From JAAUTS01 sp034440395 (lineage in GTDB: Bacteria > Verrucomicrobiota > Verrucomicrobiia > Methylacidiphilales > JAAUTS01): a stretch of DNA of 64,000 nt. Position numbers and translations under genes: made by a program. The notes under the pieces are model-generated. The model saw nothing but the letters and a program-made list of their open reading frames with translations. It searched no databases and was not told where the DNA came from. The stretch spans positions 7,323-71,322 of the forward strand of contig JAWXBW010000048.1 in assembly GCA_034440395.1 (NCBI GenBank). Reading direction: 5' to 3'. Below are positions 1-9,062 of the stretch, piece after piece (within the stretch, counting starts at the first letter, position 1; every line of letters starts with the position of its first letter).

Positions 1-1398
1 CGGATTATCGAGGCTGACGTGGTCATTTTAAATCATACGTTGTTCTTCACTTGCTTAGGCGGGATGGATGAGGAAACGGCGTCAGAGGAGGGCTACTTAT
101 TTCCGAATGATTTTTTAATTTTTGATGAGGCACACAATTTAGAATCCACCGCAGCACGGCATGTTGGGATTTCTATTTCCGCAAGCTCACTGCGCTATCA
201 ATTACAGAAATTGTTTCATCCCAGTACGCACAAGGGTTTGCTATCAATCCTGCGCAATACGGCAGCTCAACTTAAAGTAGTGGACGTTTATGAGGCTTCG
301 GATGAATTTTTCTCGAAAGTGGAAGTGGCCTGCAAATTTAAGAACGGTGGGGAGTTTCGGGTGCGGCGTCCTGAGTTGGTTGTGGATACCTTAGCCCTCC
401 CTTTAATGAACTTGCGCCAAGCCTTATTGGAAGCTTTAGATGGCTTGGAGGATGAGTCCCAACAAGCGGAACTGCGTGATATGTGTCGACGTCTGGTGGC
501 ATGGCGTGATGATTTAAAAACGTTCCTCTCACAGGAGCGGGAAGATTATGTTTACTGGGTGGAGAGGACAGGGCGGGATCGTGGTAGTTTGACCTTACAA
601 GCAGCACCAGTGGATTTGGCGGAGGTTTTAAGATCATTTCTTTTCCGGCCTAATCACTCGGCCACACTGACTAGCGCTACGTTGTCGGTTCATCAAGGTT
701 TAGGTTATTTCCAAAAACGAATTGGAGCGGAGGAGGCAGAGAGTCTGCAATTAGATTCGCCCTTTGATTATCCAAATCAGATGAAAGTCTTTATACCAAA
801 AAAGATGCCTGACCCGAAAGAACCTGATTACGAGCCTAGTTTAGAAAGATGGGTCAGGTATTTTACCACCCAAACCCAAGGACGTGCTTTGGTTTTATTT
901 ACGAGCTATGGGTTGATGCACAGACTGGCCAGCAAAATGCGCACGTGGTTTGAGGACCAGAGCATGACGTTTTTGGTGCAAGGCACAGGCATGTCGAGAA
1001 GCTTGTTAGTGGACTCGTTTAAATCTGGGGAGAAATCGGTGCTTTTTGGAACGGACAGTTTTTGGCAAGGGGTGGATATTCCGGGAGAGTCGTTGACTAA
1101 TGTGATCATCACGCGGCTTCCTTTTGCCGTGCCAGACCATCCCTTGGTGGAGGCGAAGCTAGAATGGATTGAGGAGCGTGGGGGAGATGCTTTTGCAGAT
1201 TATTCCTTGCCTGAAGCAGTATTGAAATTTAGGCAAGGCGTAGGCAGATTGATCCGTACGGCTTCAGATAAAGGACAGATTGCCGTGTTGGATAATCGTA
1301 TTTTATCAAAGGGTTATGGGAAAACATTTATTTCAAAGTTACCCGAATGTCCCGTGGTTTTGTTGGAGGATACGGTTTTAGGGGAGTCTGTTGATTAA
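1..1398 (+). CDS. dinG: DinG/XPD-type ATP-dependent DNA helicase, C-terminal part (5' truncated by window edge)
   Basis: The reading frame is open from base 1, so the gene starts before the window and about 465 codons are visible. The visible part begins in helicase motif Ia/II context (ADVVILNHTLFF) and carries the DEAH box (FDEAHNLE), a TSATL motif, the late motif GTDSFWQGVDIPGESL and the motif VI arginine segment QGVGRLIR. This order is that of superfamily 2 DinG/XPD/Rad3 helicases, which unwind DNA 5'-3'; family members usually hold an Fe-S cluster in the part missing here. The stop codon overlaps that of the convergent mutL gene. Assignment to DinG rather than another Rad3-like paralogue is by general resemblance. 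Confidence 0.88.
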   Translation, partial: RIIEADVVILNHTLFFTCLGGMDEETASEEGYLFPNDFLIFDEAHNLESTAARHVGISISASSLRYQLQKLFHPSTHKGLLSILRNTAAQLKVVDVYEASDEFFSKVEVACKFKNGGEFRVRRPELVVDTLALPLMNLRQALLEALDGLEDESQQAELRDMCRRLVAWRDDLKTFLSQEREDYVYWVERTGRDRGSLTLQAAPVDLAEVLRSFLFRPNHSATLTSATLSVHQGLGYFQKRIGAEEAESLQLDSPFDYPNQMKVFIPKKMPDPKEPDYEPSLERWVRYFTTQTQGRALVLFTSYGLMHRLASKMRTWFEDQSMTFLVQGTGMSRSLLVDSFKSGEKSVLFGTDSFWQGVDIPGESLTNVIITRLPFAVPDHPLVEAKLEWIEERGGDAFADYSLPEAVLKFRQGVGRLIRTASDKGQIAVLDNRILSKGYGKTFISKLPECPVVLLEDTVLGESVD

Positions 1399-3215
1399 AC
1401 AGCTCGCCCGAATTTTTTTTCTAATTCGTCGCGACTGAGTAAGATCATGGTGGGTCGGCCATGGGGGCAGGTGTAGGGCAGGTCGCACTTATGAAGATCG
1501 ACGATGAGTTTTTCTAGCTCTGCGCGACCTAAGATGTCGTTGGCTTTAACGGCGTGCCGGCAGACGGTTTTAGCCACAATTTCTTCACTAAGTTTTCGTT
1601 CCCGACGGGTTTCACCGCCTGCTTCCATTAAGTCAACCAGCATGGTGCGAAAAAAATCTTCAATATGTTGAGTTTTAATCATGGGTGGCAGGGCATCAAT
1701 CATGAAGGAGTTGCCTCCCAATGACGCAACTCCGAGACCGACGGCTTGGAGGCTGTCTAAGTTTTGGCGGAGGAAATCGGATTGAGTGGGAGGGAGTTGG
1801 AGGCTGATGGGAACGAGAAGGCCTTGACTGAGAATTTCTTCTTTCGCAACGCGTTCAAGCATTTGTTCAAAGAGCACACGTTCGTGGGCTGCGTGTTGGT
1901 CGATGAGGACAATGCCGTTGAGACCTTCGGCTACGACATAAAGACCCAACATGAGGCCGATGATTTTTAAATCATGGTTTCGTTCATCAGGTAAGGGGAT
2001 GTTACGTTCTGATTCTTGCCAACGGACAGCGGGTAAGAGCTCACGAGTAGGCGAGCCACTATCGAAAAACCCCGTTTGGCGTGGCTCAGGATTATTTTGG
2101 ATGATGGGAGTAGGAAGCCCTGTCCACGATTGGGGTGGAAGTGGAGGGGTGGTATGAGCAAGGGAGGAGACTGGGCGCAAGGGTTGCGGTGAGCTTACTA
2201 AGCTTACTTCCAAAGCCTCATGGGTGCTGGCACGGAGGGCGTCTCGCACGGCGGCGGTGACAAAGCTGCGGACAAGGGAGTCGTCACGGAAACGCACCTC
2301 GCGCTTGGCAGGGTGGACGTTGACGTCGACTTGGGTGGGGTCGATTTCCAAAAAAAGAATGAGCACGGGGAACCGCCCACGCATTAGGGTGTTATGGTAA
2401 CCTTCCAGAACAGCGTAGTTGAGCGTTGCGTTTTGGACGGGACGGCCATTGACGTAGAGGTGATGTTCTTGTCTGTTTCCACGGCTGACTCCAGGTTGGC
2501 CGATGTAGCCGTAAAGGCGCATGGCAGAATCTTTTGTTTCCACTGGCAGCATGTGTTCCATCCAACTTTTCCCGAAAATTTGGTGAAGACGTTGTGCAAA
2601 GTCGGAGGCAGCTGGGTAGCGAAAGCTCGTGTGGTCATCTTGGTTGAGACTGAAGCCAACTTCGGGTCGCGCAAGGACAGCTAGCCTCACACATTGTTCA
2701 ATGTGTGCCTTTTCCGTGTCGTCTGAACGGAGAAATTTACGGCGTCCCGGTGTGTGGAGAAAGAGGGAACGTATTTCTACGGAGGTGCCAGGGGCGCAGC
2801 CAGCTTCTTTGACCGAGATGAGTTTGCCGCCGTCCATCACGATTTCAGTTCCGGCTAGAGCGACATGTTCACGGGTAAGGAGGCGGAAGCGGCAGACCGA
2901 GGCGATGCTAGGTAAAGCTTCACCACGGAAACCGAAGGTACCTATACTGAGTAAATCTTCTGCACTACGGATTTTACTGGTGGCATGTCGTTCTAGGCAA
3001 AGAAGGGCATCGTCGTAACTCATGCCTGAGCCGTTGTCACTCACTCGCATGAGGCCTTTACCACCGCGTTGGGATTCGATGTCAATCTGGGTGGCTCCCG
3101 CGTCCAGCGCATTATCAACCAACTCTTTAATAACGGAAGCGGGGCGTTCAATGACTTCGCCGGCCGCAATGCGGTTGGCTACGGTTTCTTCAAGAAGATG
3201 AATCCGATTGGCCAT
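1395..3215 (-). CDS. mutL: DNA mismatch repair protein MutL (endonuclease-type)
   Basis: MutL couples mismatch recognition by MutS to strand incision. The N-terminal GHKL ATPase domain shows ERPASVIKELVDNALDAGA, DNGSGM and GFRGEAL. After a proline-rich linker (about residues 340-410) comes the C-terminal dimerisation domain. It contains DQHAAHERVLFE, which fits the DQHA(X)2E(X)4E metal-binding motif of nicking MutL proteins, and CPHGRP near the end, so this MutL probably nicks DNA itself rather than relying on MutH. At 606 residues the length is normal. The ATG start lies 21 bp after the stop of parB. The last bases overlap the stop of the convergent helicase gene. Confidence 0.96.
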   Translation of the reverse strand: MANRIHLLEETVANRIAAGEVIERPASVIKELVDNALDAGATQIDIESQRGGKGLMRVSDNGSGMSYDDALLCLERHATSKIRSAEDLLSIGTFGFRGEALPSIASVCRFRLLTREHVALAGTEIVMDGGKLISVKEAGCAPGTSVEIRSLFLHTPGRRKFLRSDDTEKAHIEQCVRLAVLARPEVGFSLNQDDHTSFRYPAASDFAQRLHQIFGKSWMEHMLPVETKDSAMRLYGYIGQPGVSRGNRQEHHLYVNGRPVQNATLNYAVLEGYHNTLMRGRFPVLILFLEIDPTQVDVNVHPAKREVRFRDDSLVRSFVTAAVRDALRASTHEALEVSLVSSPQPLRPVSSLAHTTPPLPPQSWTGLPTPIIQNNPEPRQTGFFDSGSPTRELLPAVRWQESERNIPLPDERNHDLKIIGLMLGLYVVAEGLNGIVLIDQHAAHERVLFEQMLERVAKEEILSQGLLVPISLQLPPTQSDFLRQNLDSLQAVGLGVASLGGNSFMIDALPPMIKTQHIEDFFRTMLVDLMEAGGETRRERKLSEEIVAKTVCRHAVKANDILGRAELEKLIVDLHKCDLPYTCPHGRPTMILLSRDELEKKFGRAV

Positions 3216-3236
3216 TATTATAAGTGCTAAGAGAAA

Positions 3237-4127
3237 TTAGTCACCACGGTAACCTAGAACAGAAAGAATGCGTTCTAGATCGGCTGGATTATAGTAATCA
3301 ATTGCGAGATGACCTTTAGAGGGAGTTCCAACAAGTTTTATCTTAGTGCCGAGAAGTCGTTGGAGGCGTAGCTCTAGATCGCGCCAATCTGCTGTTGCAC
3401 CCTTTTTATTTATTTTCTTGGAAGAGGCGACCGAGCTAGTGCGGGATTCGTCGAGCTCGCGGATGAATTTTTCCGTGTTGCGGACGGAGAGATCTCGTTT
3501 AATGATCTCAAGGGCTACGGCATTTTGCTGAGTGTGGTTGCTAAGAGCTAAAAGAACCTTTGCATGACCGACACTAAGTTGGCGGTGGCGGACAAGTTCT
3601 TTAACATCGAGAGCTAGCGTGGTGAGGCGCAGGGCATTGGCTACGGTAGCGCGATTCCGACCAACTTTTTGGGCGATTTGCTCTTGGGTGAGTTGGAAAC
3701 GCGCGGCGAGGAGGGCATAGCCGTCAGCTTCTTCGATGGGATTGAGGTCAGAGCGTTGAAGGTTTTCCACCATGGCCAGCTCGAGCACTTCCATGTCTCC
3801 AGCTTGGCGTAGGATGACGGGAACCTCGGTGAGGCCAGCTAGGCGTGAGGCGCGCCAGCGACGTTCACCGGCGATGAGTTCAAATTTGTCACCGACTTTA
3901 CGCACGATGAGTGGCTGGATAACGCCGTGCTCTAGGATCGAGGCGACTAAGTCAGAGAGGTCTTGTTCAGAGAATGTTTTACGAGGCTGAAAGGGACTGA
4001 CTACGATGCGGTCGAGATGGATGTGGTGAACTTTTTCTCCAGAGCTGAATTCTGGTAAAGTCACTGAAACAGTGGTGTTACCGCCGATGAGAGCTCCTAG
4101 ACCTTTACCCAAAGCGTTACGTGCCAT
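3237..4127 (-). CDS. parB: ParB/Spo0J family chromosome partition protein
   Basis: ParB proteins bind centromere-like parS sites and load SMC during chromosome segregation. The protein starts ARNALGKGLGALIGGN, the typical ParB N-terminus, followed by the CTP-binding/nuclease-like fold with ELIAGERRWRASRLAGL (the conserved GERRWRA box) and VENLQRSDLNPIEEADGY. A helix-turn-helix follows (LTQEQIAQKVGRNRATVANALRL), then a C-terminal dimerisation segment. Length 296 is normal. No parA lies next to it in the window and no perfect parS site was found nearby. It is followed 21 bp later by mutL on the same strand, so the two may be co-transcribed. Confidence 0.95.
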   Translation of the reverse strand: MARNALGKGLGALIGGNTTVSVTLPEFSSGEKVHHIHLDRIVVSPFQPRKTFSEQDLSDLVASILEHGVIQPLIVRKVGDKFELIAGERRWRASRLAGLTEVPVILRQAGDMEVLELAMVENLQRSDLNPIEEADGYALLAARFQLTQEQIAQKVGRNRATVANALRLTTLALDVKELVRHRQLSVGHAKVLLALSNHTQQNAVALEIIKRDLSVRNTEKFIRELDESRTSSVASSKKINKKGATADWRDLELRLQRLLGTKIKLVGTPSKGHLAIDYYNPADLERILSVLGYRGD

Positions 4128-4244
4128 AAGGAAACAAGGTAGGTATGGAAAAGGTCTTGGTCAATCGGGGATTAGGCCATTTACTTAGGTGTTCTAAGTT
4201 TAAGCGCTTGGAACGGATTTAGCAAAGTGTGAACTGAGGAGAGG

Positions 4245-4496
4245 CTAAGTTTCTAAAATTTTCGTGACAGCGGACAATACCTTCCAAGCTCTGATTTTAC
4301 CTTTATCTTTGCTTTTAAAGCGTTTCACGATCCAAAGGCTATCCGTTTTATCAGAAACTTTAAAACACCCGTTCACGGTGGTCTCGATAAGTTCTCGCAC
4401 CCACGTCACTCTCCATTTTTCATCGCCTTGATTCCAAGGGACGTATATGGGTTCAGATGGTTTGGGAGGATCGCATACAGTTGAGGAATCGGTCAT
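4245..4496 (-). CDS. small hypothetical protein
   Basis: An 83-residue protein that I do not recognise. It is rich in Trp and Lys (WNQGDEKWRVTWVRELIETT, SLWIVKRFKSKDKGKIRAW), is predicted to be soluble, and has no signal peptide or membrane segment. The C-terminal half is strongly basic, which could suit nucleic-acid contact, but that is speculation. It sits alone between parB and a Spy-like gene, with no strong ribosome binding site before the ATG. Coding status rests on its clean length and amino-acid composition, so confidence is moderate. Confidence 0.5.
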   Translation of the reverse strand: MTDSSTVCDPPKPSEPIYVPWNQGDEKWRVTWVRELIETTVNGCFKVSDKTDSLWIVKRFKSKDKGKIRAWKVLSAVTKILET

Positions 4497-4611
4497 TTAA
4501 TGTAATCTAGCCGATGACGGGGATTCGTCTAGCATGGACTAAATAATTATTTCCAAATACTTGTTTCAAAGTATCAAGCGAGGGTTTGACCATGCCTGTT
4601 GCTAAAACGAC

Positions 4612-5022
4612 TTAAGACTTATTCTTAATTTTTTCTTTGTGAGCTTTTTTCATTTCTTCACGTTTGGCTTTTTGTGCAGGAGTTAATAAGGCGTTGATCT
4701 TTTCATCGGAAGATTTACGCAAGGCTTGCCTCTCTGCTTTACGAGCTTCTTTGCTTAAGGACTTATTTTGACGAAGAGCCTGCATGGCGGCGAGGTTTTG
4801 TTTCTTGGTTTCCGTCATTTTAGTCTGTTGCGCAGGGGAAAGTCCCAGGGCTTTATCCATTTGTTCAGCATGGCTCTTCATTTTTTCCAGCTTTTCTCTT
4901 TTGGCTGATTCTGAGGCTGGTTGTTTAGGTGCGGGAGGCTGAGGAGTTTCTGCTTTAAGAAGGTTGAGGGGCAGGACGCTAAGGCTTAGGGCTAGTAGAG
5001 TAATAGTGGATGTTTTTTTCAT
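4612..5022 (-). CDS. exported Spy/CpxP-like (LTXXQ) small protein
   Basis: A 136-residue protein with a signal peptide (MKKTSTITLLALSLSVLPLNL...KA) followed by a Pro/Ala segment and a highly charged, all-helical body. Two copies of an LTPxQ-type motif are visible, LSPAQQTKM and LTPAQKAKREEM, spaced about 50 residues apart as in Spy/CpxP family periplasmic proteins, which act as ATP-independent chaperones or dampers of envelope-stress kinases. The tail is almost entirely Lys/Glu. Family membership is inferred from the motif and helical pattern; no cpx-type kinase adjoins it. Confidence 0.65.
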   Translation of the reverse strand: MKKTSTITLLALSLSVLPLNLLKAETPQPPAPKQPASESAKREKLEKMKSHAEQMDKALGLSPAQQTKMTETKKQNLAAMQALRQNKSLSKEARKAERQALRKSSDEKINALLTPAQKAKREEMKKAHKEKIKNKS

Positions 5023-5139
5023 GTATATTTATTGATTGTTTTATTGGTTGCTACACACATTGAACATGATGCTTTAAAAATAGTTGCGCAGAAAAATTAT
5101 TTATTGGGTTTGATTGAGCTAGGTGATAATTTCGGGGGA

Positions 5140-5337
5140 ATGAGACGGATCATAAAGGTCACGACTAAATCTAAGGCGAAGACTACACTTTCTTCACGCC
5201 AGGGATTTAATCGGGTGGAGCTTGTTATCGCCCTAATGCTTTTTATTCTAGTGGTTTTAGTGGCGGCTCCTGTGGGTTATTTTTATTACACGAAGGCGCA
5301 CCGACAATCAGACACAATTAAGAATTGGGGGAACTAA
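5140..5337 (+). CDS. short type IV pilin-like / prepilin-motif protein
   Basis: Starting at the ATG at 5140, this 65-residue protein has a basic leader (MRRIIKVTTKSKAKTTLSSRQG) followed by FNRVELVIALMLFILVVLVAAPVGYFYY. This matches the prepilin peptidase pattern: G before F at the cleavage site, E at position 5 of the mature chain, then a hydrophobic helix. Almost no globular domain follows (about 16 residues). An in-frame start at 5032 is open but gives an unlikely N-terminus. It may be a minor pseudopilin-like peptide or a truncated H-X9-DG-type protein of the kind abundant in PVC bacteria. No secretion genes lie nearby. Confidence 0.5.
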   Translation: MRRIIKVTTKSKAKTTLSSRQGFNRVELVIALMLFILVVLVAAPVGYFYYTKAHRQSDTIKNWGN

Positions 5338-5363
5338 GGCAGGTGTAACAGAACCTGGAGGAC

Positions 5364-6038
5364 TCATGGGACTTGAGGCTTGGGATTTTCTTGAATGAGT
5401 GGATATTTTTTCCAGTGGGTGATGTCGTAATGCCACCATTCATCTGGCACGCCACTGAAGCCAGCGGCGAACATGGCTTTTCGCAGGATGATTCCGTGCT
5501 TGCGGGGAAGGGGGGGCAGGTCAGAGAAATCGTGATTGGCGCGGTCGGTAAACTCATCAAAGTTAGAAGGCATTTCGACGAGGCGCCCGCTGAGGGTGGC
5601 TAGGGTTAAGTCAACGGTGGTGCCGCGGGTGTGGCGCGAGCCTTTTTTAGGCGAAGCTAGGAATTTTGAGTTAGGAAATGCTTCCCAAAGCTTTTGTTGA
5701 GCCCAGGCGGGGCGGTAGGCGTCGAGGATGACAATTTGGAAACCTTGACGGCGGAGATCTTTTTGGGCAAGGCGAAGTCGTTTGATCGTTTCTGGGCGCA
5801 ACCAAGCTAAGCCATTAGGGTAGATGATTTTTTTGGTAAAATTGTTGGAGGTGGCGTAGCGCATATCGATCAGGAGGTCGGGCATTTCTAAATCGAGGCG
5901 GCGCAGTTCGGGAGAGGGTGACTGGGATTCAGGATTTGTTTGGGCGTAAAGGGATTGGCTGAAAAAAAGCAGCATCAAGCAAAGAGGGAGGGACAGAAAG
6001 TGCATCTCTGTTTTTCGGGAGTTTTTGAAGAAAGGCAA
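5364..6038 (-). CDS. D-alanyl-D-alanine dipeptidase (VanX/DdpX family)
   Basis: Zinc dipeptidases of this family cleave D-Ala-D-Ala, for peptidoglycan dipeptide recycling or, in VanX, glycopeptide resistance. The N-terminus carries a signal peptide (LSLPLCLMLLFFSQSLYAQ), so the enzyme acts outside the cytoplasm, unlike VanX itself. Zinc-site motifs are visible: SRHTRGTTVDLTL (the SxHxxGxAxD pattern) and DEWWHYDI (ExWH). DAYRPAWAQQ is the conserved substrate-binding segment. An alternative start at 6005 (MHFLSLPL) would give a more standard signal peptide. There is no vanHA next to it, so a cell-wall recycling role is more likely than resistance. Confidence 0.88.
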   Translation of the reverse strand: MPFFKNSRKTEMHFLSLPLCLMLLFFSQSLYAQTNPESQSPSPELRRLDLEMPDLLIDMRYATSNNFTKKIIYPNGLAWLRPETIKRLRLAQKDLRRQGFQIVILDAYRPAWAQQKLWEAFPNSKFLASPKKGSRHTRGTTVDLTLATLSGRLVEMPSNFDEFTDRANHDFSDLPPLPRKHGIILRKAMFAAGFSGVPDEWWHYDITHWKKYPLIQENPKPQVP

Positions 6039-6115
6039 GCACGGAACTGTGGGTTTAGGTTTAAAAGATTGGTAGGGCTTGACGTGCTGATGGTGAGGCG
6101 AGACTATCGGAGCTG

Positions 6116-6760
6116 ATGGACGAAAATACTAGTATCGAAGCAGTGGCCACGGACACTCTAGCTATATCAAGGGAGGAGCTTAATTTGCTGCCTTTATTAC
6201 GTTATCAAGGGCCGATTGAGATTATCCAAAATGAACAAGAGTTGGCTGCAGTTTTAGTGGAAATACTATCGGAACCGATTTTGGGTTTTGATACGGAGAC
6301 GAGGCCTAGTTTCCGTAAGGGTCAGAATTATCTTCCTTCGCTGGTACAGATAGCGACGAGGCATTGCGTTTTTTTGGTGCAAATTCCAGATGGCATCATG
6401 ACGGAGACTTTAGCGCGTATTCTGGAGTGGCCGGGTTCGACTAAAACGGGTATTGCGCTGCATCAAGATATGTCGCAGTTGCAGCAGTTAGGTGAGTTTG
6501 CGGATCAATCTGTGTTAGATCTTTCTCGGGTGGCTACACGTTTAGGTTTTAAGACGACGGGGCTGCGTAATCTAGCTGGAATACTGTTGAAGGGTAGGAT
6601 CACCAAAGGTGCCCAAGTGACGGACTGGAGTAAGTTGCGGTTGACGGATGCTCAGATTAATTATGCCGCTACGGATGCCTGGGTGAGCCGCGAATTGTAT
6701 TTTGCTCTGAAGCAGTTACCGGGAGCTGAGGCGGAAATTGAGGCTCTAGTTAAGCGTTGA
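6116..6760 (+). CDS. 3'-5' exonuclease, RNase D-like (DEDD family)
   Basis: A 214-residue DnaQ-like exonuclease of the RNase D/WRN type. Motif ExoI is LGFDTETRPSF (D and E metal ligands), ExoII is in GIALHQDMSQL, and ExoIII is INYAATDAWVSRELYFAL, where Tyr and Asp are placed as in the DEDDy subgroup. There is no HRDC domain, so it is a stand-alone nuclease shorter than RNase D itself. It probably trims structured RNA or DNA ends. The 3' end overlaps the end of the convergent hybrid kinase by 15 bp. Confidence 0.87.
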   Translation: MDENTSIEAVATDTLAISREELNLLPLLRYQGPIEIIQNEQELAAVLVEILSEPILGFDTETRPSFRKGQNYLPSLVQIATRHCVFLVQIPDGIMTETLARILEWPGSTKTGIALHQDMSQLQQLGEFADQSVLDLSRVATRLGFKTTGLRNLAGILLKGRITKGAQVTDWSKLRLTDAQINYAATDAWVSRELYFALKQLPGAEAEIEALVKR

Positions 6761-8359
6761 TGTCAGGGATGTTTTTAGAACTTCACTGAGCCGTTCACGG
6801 TTGTAAGGTTTAGCGATGGCGGCGGTAAAGCCGAAGGGTCTGGGATCTTGCATAACGGGCTGGTCGATGTAACCGCTGGAGGCGATAGCGACTATGTTCG
6901 GATCCATTTTTTTCAGGGTATGAACAGCGGCGGCACCACCGACTCCGCGAGGAATTATAAGATCCATGATAACCGCATCGTAAGTCCAACCGTCAGCTAA
7001 AGCTTGGCCGTAGAGGTCGATCACTTCTTTACCGTCTTTAGCTACGGTGACATCGTAGCCTAGCTGTTTAAGCAATGTACCTACGAATTTTCTTACAAGT
7101 TCTTCATCGTCCATGAAAAGTACTTTTTTAGGTCCTGTAAAATGTGGTTTTGGTTTTGATTCTTGTGTGGGTACAGCGGATTTTTCGTAGGGAATATAAA
7201 GGCGGACTTTGGTGCCGTCATTGAGTTTTGAATCAATAAGGATTGTTCCGTTATGACGTGATAAAACAGAAAGGGCAGAAGTAAGTCCTAATCCAGCTTG
7301 ACCTGTTTTAGTGCTAAAATAAGGTTCGAATACACGATCAATTGCCCCTGGGGCTACTCCAGGTCCTTCATCTTCTATAAGGATGCATAGGTAGTGGCCA
7401 GGAGCGAGCTGTGGAGGCTTACTTTCAGAATTAAGGTCGAACAGAATGCGTGAGACTGACACAGTGAGGATGCCTGAGTTTTGCATCGACTCCAAAGCGT
7501 TATTAATGACAGCTTTAAGGGCGGCGGCGAACGTGGTGGGGTTGATGATGACGGGTTCTAAAGCAGGAGGAATTGAAATTTGTTTTTTGGTAGAGCTCCG
7601 TGCAAGAGTAGAATGGATTACCTCGGTTAAGAGTGGTTCTAGTTCTGTTGAGACCATATTTATCTGGCCTTCGTCCATGCCTAGGCTTAGGAGCCGCGCC
7701 ACCACTTGCTGGGCTTGGCGCGTGGTTTGATCGGCTCGGTCGAGGTGAGCTGCAGGGCTAGTTCCAGAAAGTTCAGCACTTTGCGCAGCATTAATGTGTG
7801 CGATGAGATTTTCTAAGATGTTTTTAAATTCATGACCAACTCCTGAGGCCATGGAGGATACGACTTCAATTTTTTTTGCCTTGATTCGCTCTTCATCCAT
7901 TTTTTTTCTAGCGGTGATATCATGAGCCACTAAGACAATGCATTCGACAGCGCCATCTTCATTTGTCACCACACGTGCTTGAGATTCGAGATTTATCCAA
8001 TGGCCTTGTCTGTGGCGCATACGATATTCGACTTTACGTCCGACGCCCGTAAGGAGAGATTCTTGGAAGACTTGTTGCACGAGGGGTAGGTCATCTGGGT
8101 GAACTTCATCGAGAGAGTAGGTTCCTTCCAAGCTTTCTGGCTTATAACCCAGAGTGGTGAGGTAGGCGTGATTATTCCACAGCCGCGTGCCATCAGGTTG
8201 CACGATAGCAAGAAGATCAACGACATTGTCGGTGATCAGTTTAAAAAGTTTCTCAACTTTAGCAACTGAGACATGTTCCTGCTGGAGTTTAGTTAGTTCA
8301 GCGAGCAACTGGGAAGAATCTCCCGATGTTACGGTCTCGCTCAGATCATGAGTTTGCAT
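6746..8359 (-). CDS. PAS-domain hybrid sensor histidine kinase with C-terminal receiver
   Basis: A soluble hybrid kinase with no membrane segment. A PAS/PAC domain (about residues 40-170; RHRQGHWINLESQARVV...VLVAHDITARKK) leads to an H-box VSSMASGVGHEFKNILEN with the phospho-accepting His. The HATPase region has an N-box AVINNALESM and the G-boxes EDEGPGVAPG and GQAGLGLTSAL, and a receiver domain starts at VLFMDDEELVRKFV with the acceptor Asp in AVIMDLIIP and the conserved Lys in AKPYN. The start is taken at the ATG at 8359; a TTG at 8386 is also in frame. No partner regulator is adjacent, so output is probably by phosphotransfer. Confidence 0.9.
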   Translation of the reverse strand: MQTHDLSETVTSGDSSQLLAELTKLQQEHVSVAKVEKLFKLITDNVVDLLAIVQPDGTRLWNNHAYLTTLGYKPESLEGTYSLDEVHPDDLPLVQQVFQESLLTGVGRKVEYRMRHRQGHWINLESQARVVTNEDGAVECIVLVAHDITARKKMDEERIKAKKIEVVSSMASGVGHEFKNILENLIAHINAAQSAELSGTSPAAHLDRADQTTRQAQQVVARLLSLGMDEGQINMVSTELEPLLTEVIHSTLARSSTKKQISIPPALEPVIINPTTFAAALKAVINNALESMQNSGILTVSVSRILFDLNSESKPPQLAPGHYLCILIEDEGPGVAPGAIDRVFEPYFSTKTGQAGLGLTSALSVLSRHNGTILIDSKLNDGTKVRLYIPYEKSAVPTQESKPKPHFTGPKKVLFMDDEELVRKFVGTLLKQLGYDVTVAKDGKEVIDLYGQALADGWTYDAVIMDLIIPRGVGGAAAVHTLKKMDPNIVAIASSGYIDQPVMQDPRPFGFTAAIAKPYNRERLSEVLKTSLTSTLN

Positions 8360-8447
8360 TATTTGTAAGTAATAGACTTGCAGCAATATACATGCCGAAA
8401 AAACAAAAGTATAACAAATAGCGAAATAATTTAATCTAGCTTGGTGT

Positions 8448-9053
8448 TTAGTTAGTAGAACCTTTTTCTATCCAGCCTCTATTTTGCATATATTCTTGTA
8501 AAGTTAGCGTTAATAGTCGCGCAGCCTCATTTTTTTGCAGAGCTAAAAACTCGGGTTGAGCCTCATTATTGTCTGGAGGGGTCGCTAACGGATCAAGCTT
8601 AACATCCTTAACTTCAATGTCATAGGTGAGGAAAGGCTGAATCCTCGAACGGTTTAGATCGAAAACAAAAACCGTGCAAAGTAAAGAGGGTTTACGTTTG
8701 GAGTTACTTAGGCTGGGATCGGGCAGTTGAACTTTGCGCAAGCGCCCCTCAATGAGCCAACTGTTAGGATGCTGGACATCATTCGCCACGGAGCTGGGAA
8801 TGAGTTGATTTAACCTGTCGGCAAAAGTTTCCGTAAGCTGGGCAGGAAAGTTGTTTTGTATAATAGCCTCATCGGCAGAAGAGACTTCTAAAATCCATTG
8901 GCAATCCGTGCTGTCGAAAGGCATGACAGTGATATGCTCAGGCCTGCTTAGTGGGGTGGGTCCTGTTGTGGGCTCGATGCGGTTGGTTGAGACGGAGCCA
9001 CAGCCTGAAAGAAAAATCAATGGTACTAATGCGAACGAGGATAAAAACTTCAC
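8448..9053 (-). CDS. putative lipoprotein of unknown function
   Basis: The N-terminus MKFLSSFALVPLIFLSGCGS is a lipoprotein signal with lipobox LSGC, placing the mature protein on a membrane from Cys18. The 200-residue body (VMPFDSTDCQWIL..., ETFADRLNQLIP, WLIEGRLRKVQL, DIEVKDVKLDP) resembles the architecture of small envelope proteins that assemble an ABC-transporter- or CsgG-like beta sheet, but I cannot name a family. It starts with GTG. It is 10 bp before a CBM9-like gene in the opposite reading order (that gene lies upstream on the same strand), so the two may be co-transcribed. Confidence 0.7.
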   Translation of the reverse strand: MKFLSSFALVPLIFLSGCGSVSTNRIEPTTGPTPLSRPEHITVMPFDSTDCQWILEVSSADEAIIQNNFPAQLTETFADRLNQLIPSSVANDVQHPNSWLIEGRLRKVQLPDPSLSNSKRKPSLLCTVFVFDLNRSRIQPFLTYDIEVKDVKLDPLATPPDNNEAQPEFLALQKNEAARLLTLTLQEYMQNRGWIEKGSTN

Positions 9054-9062
9054 CCGACCAAT

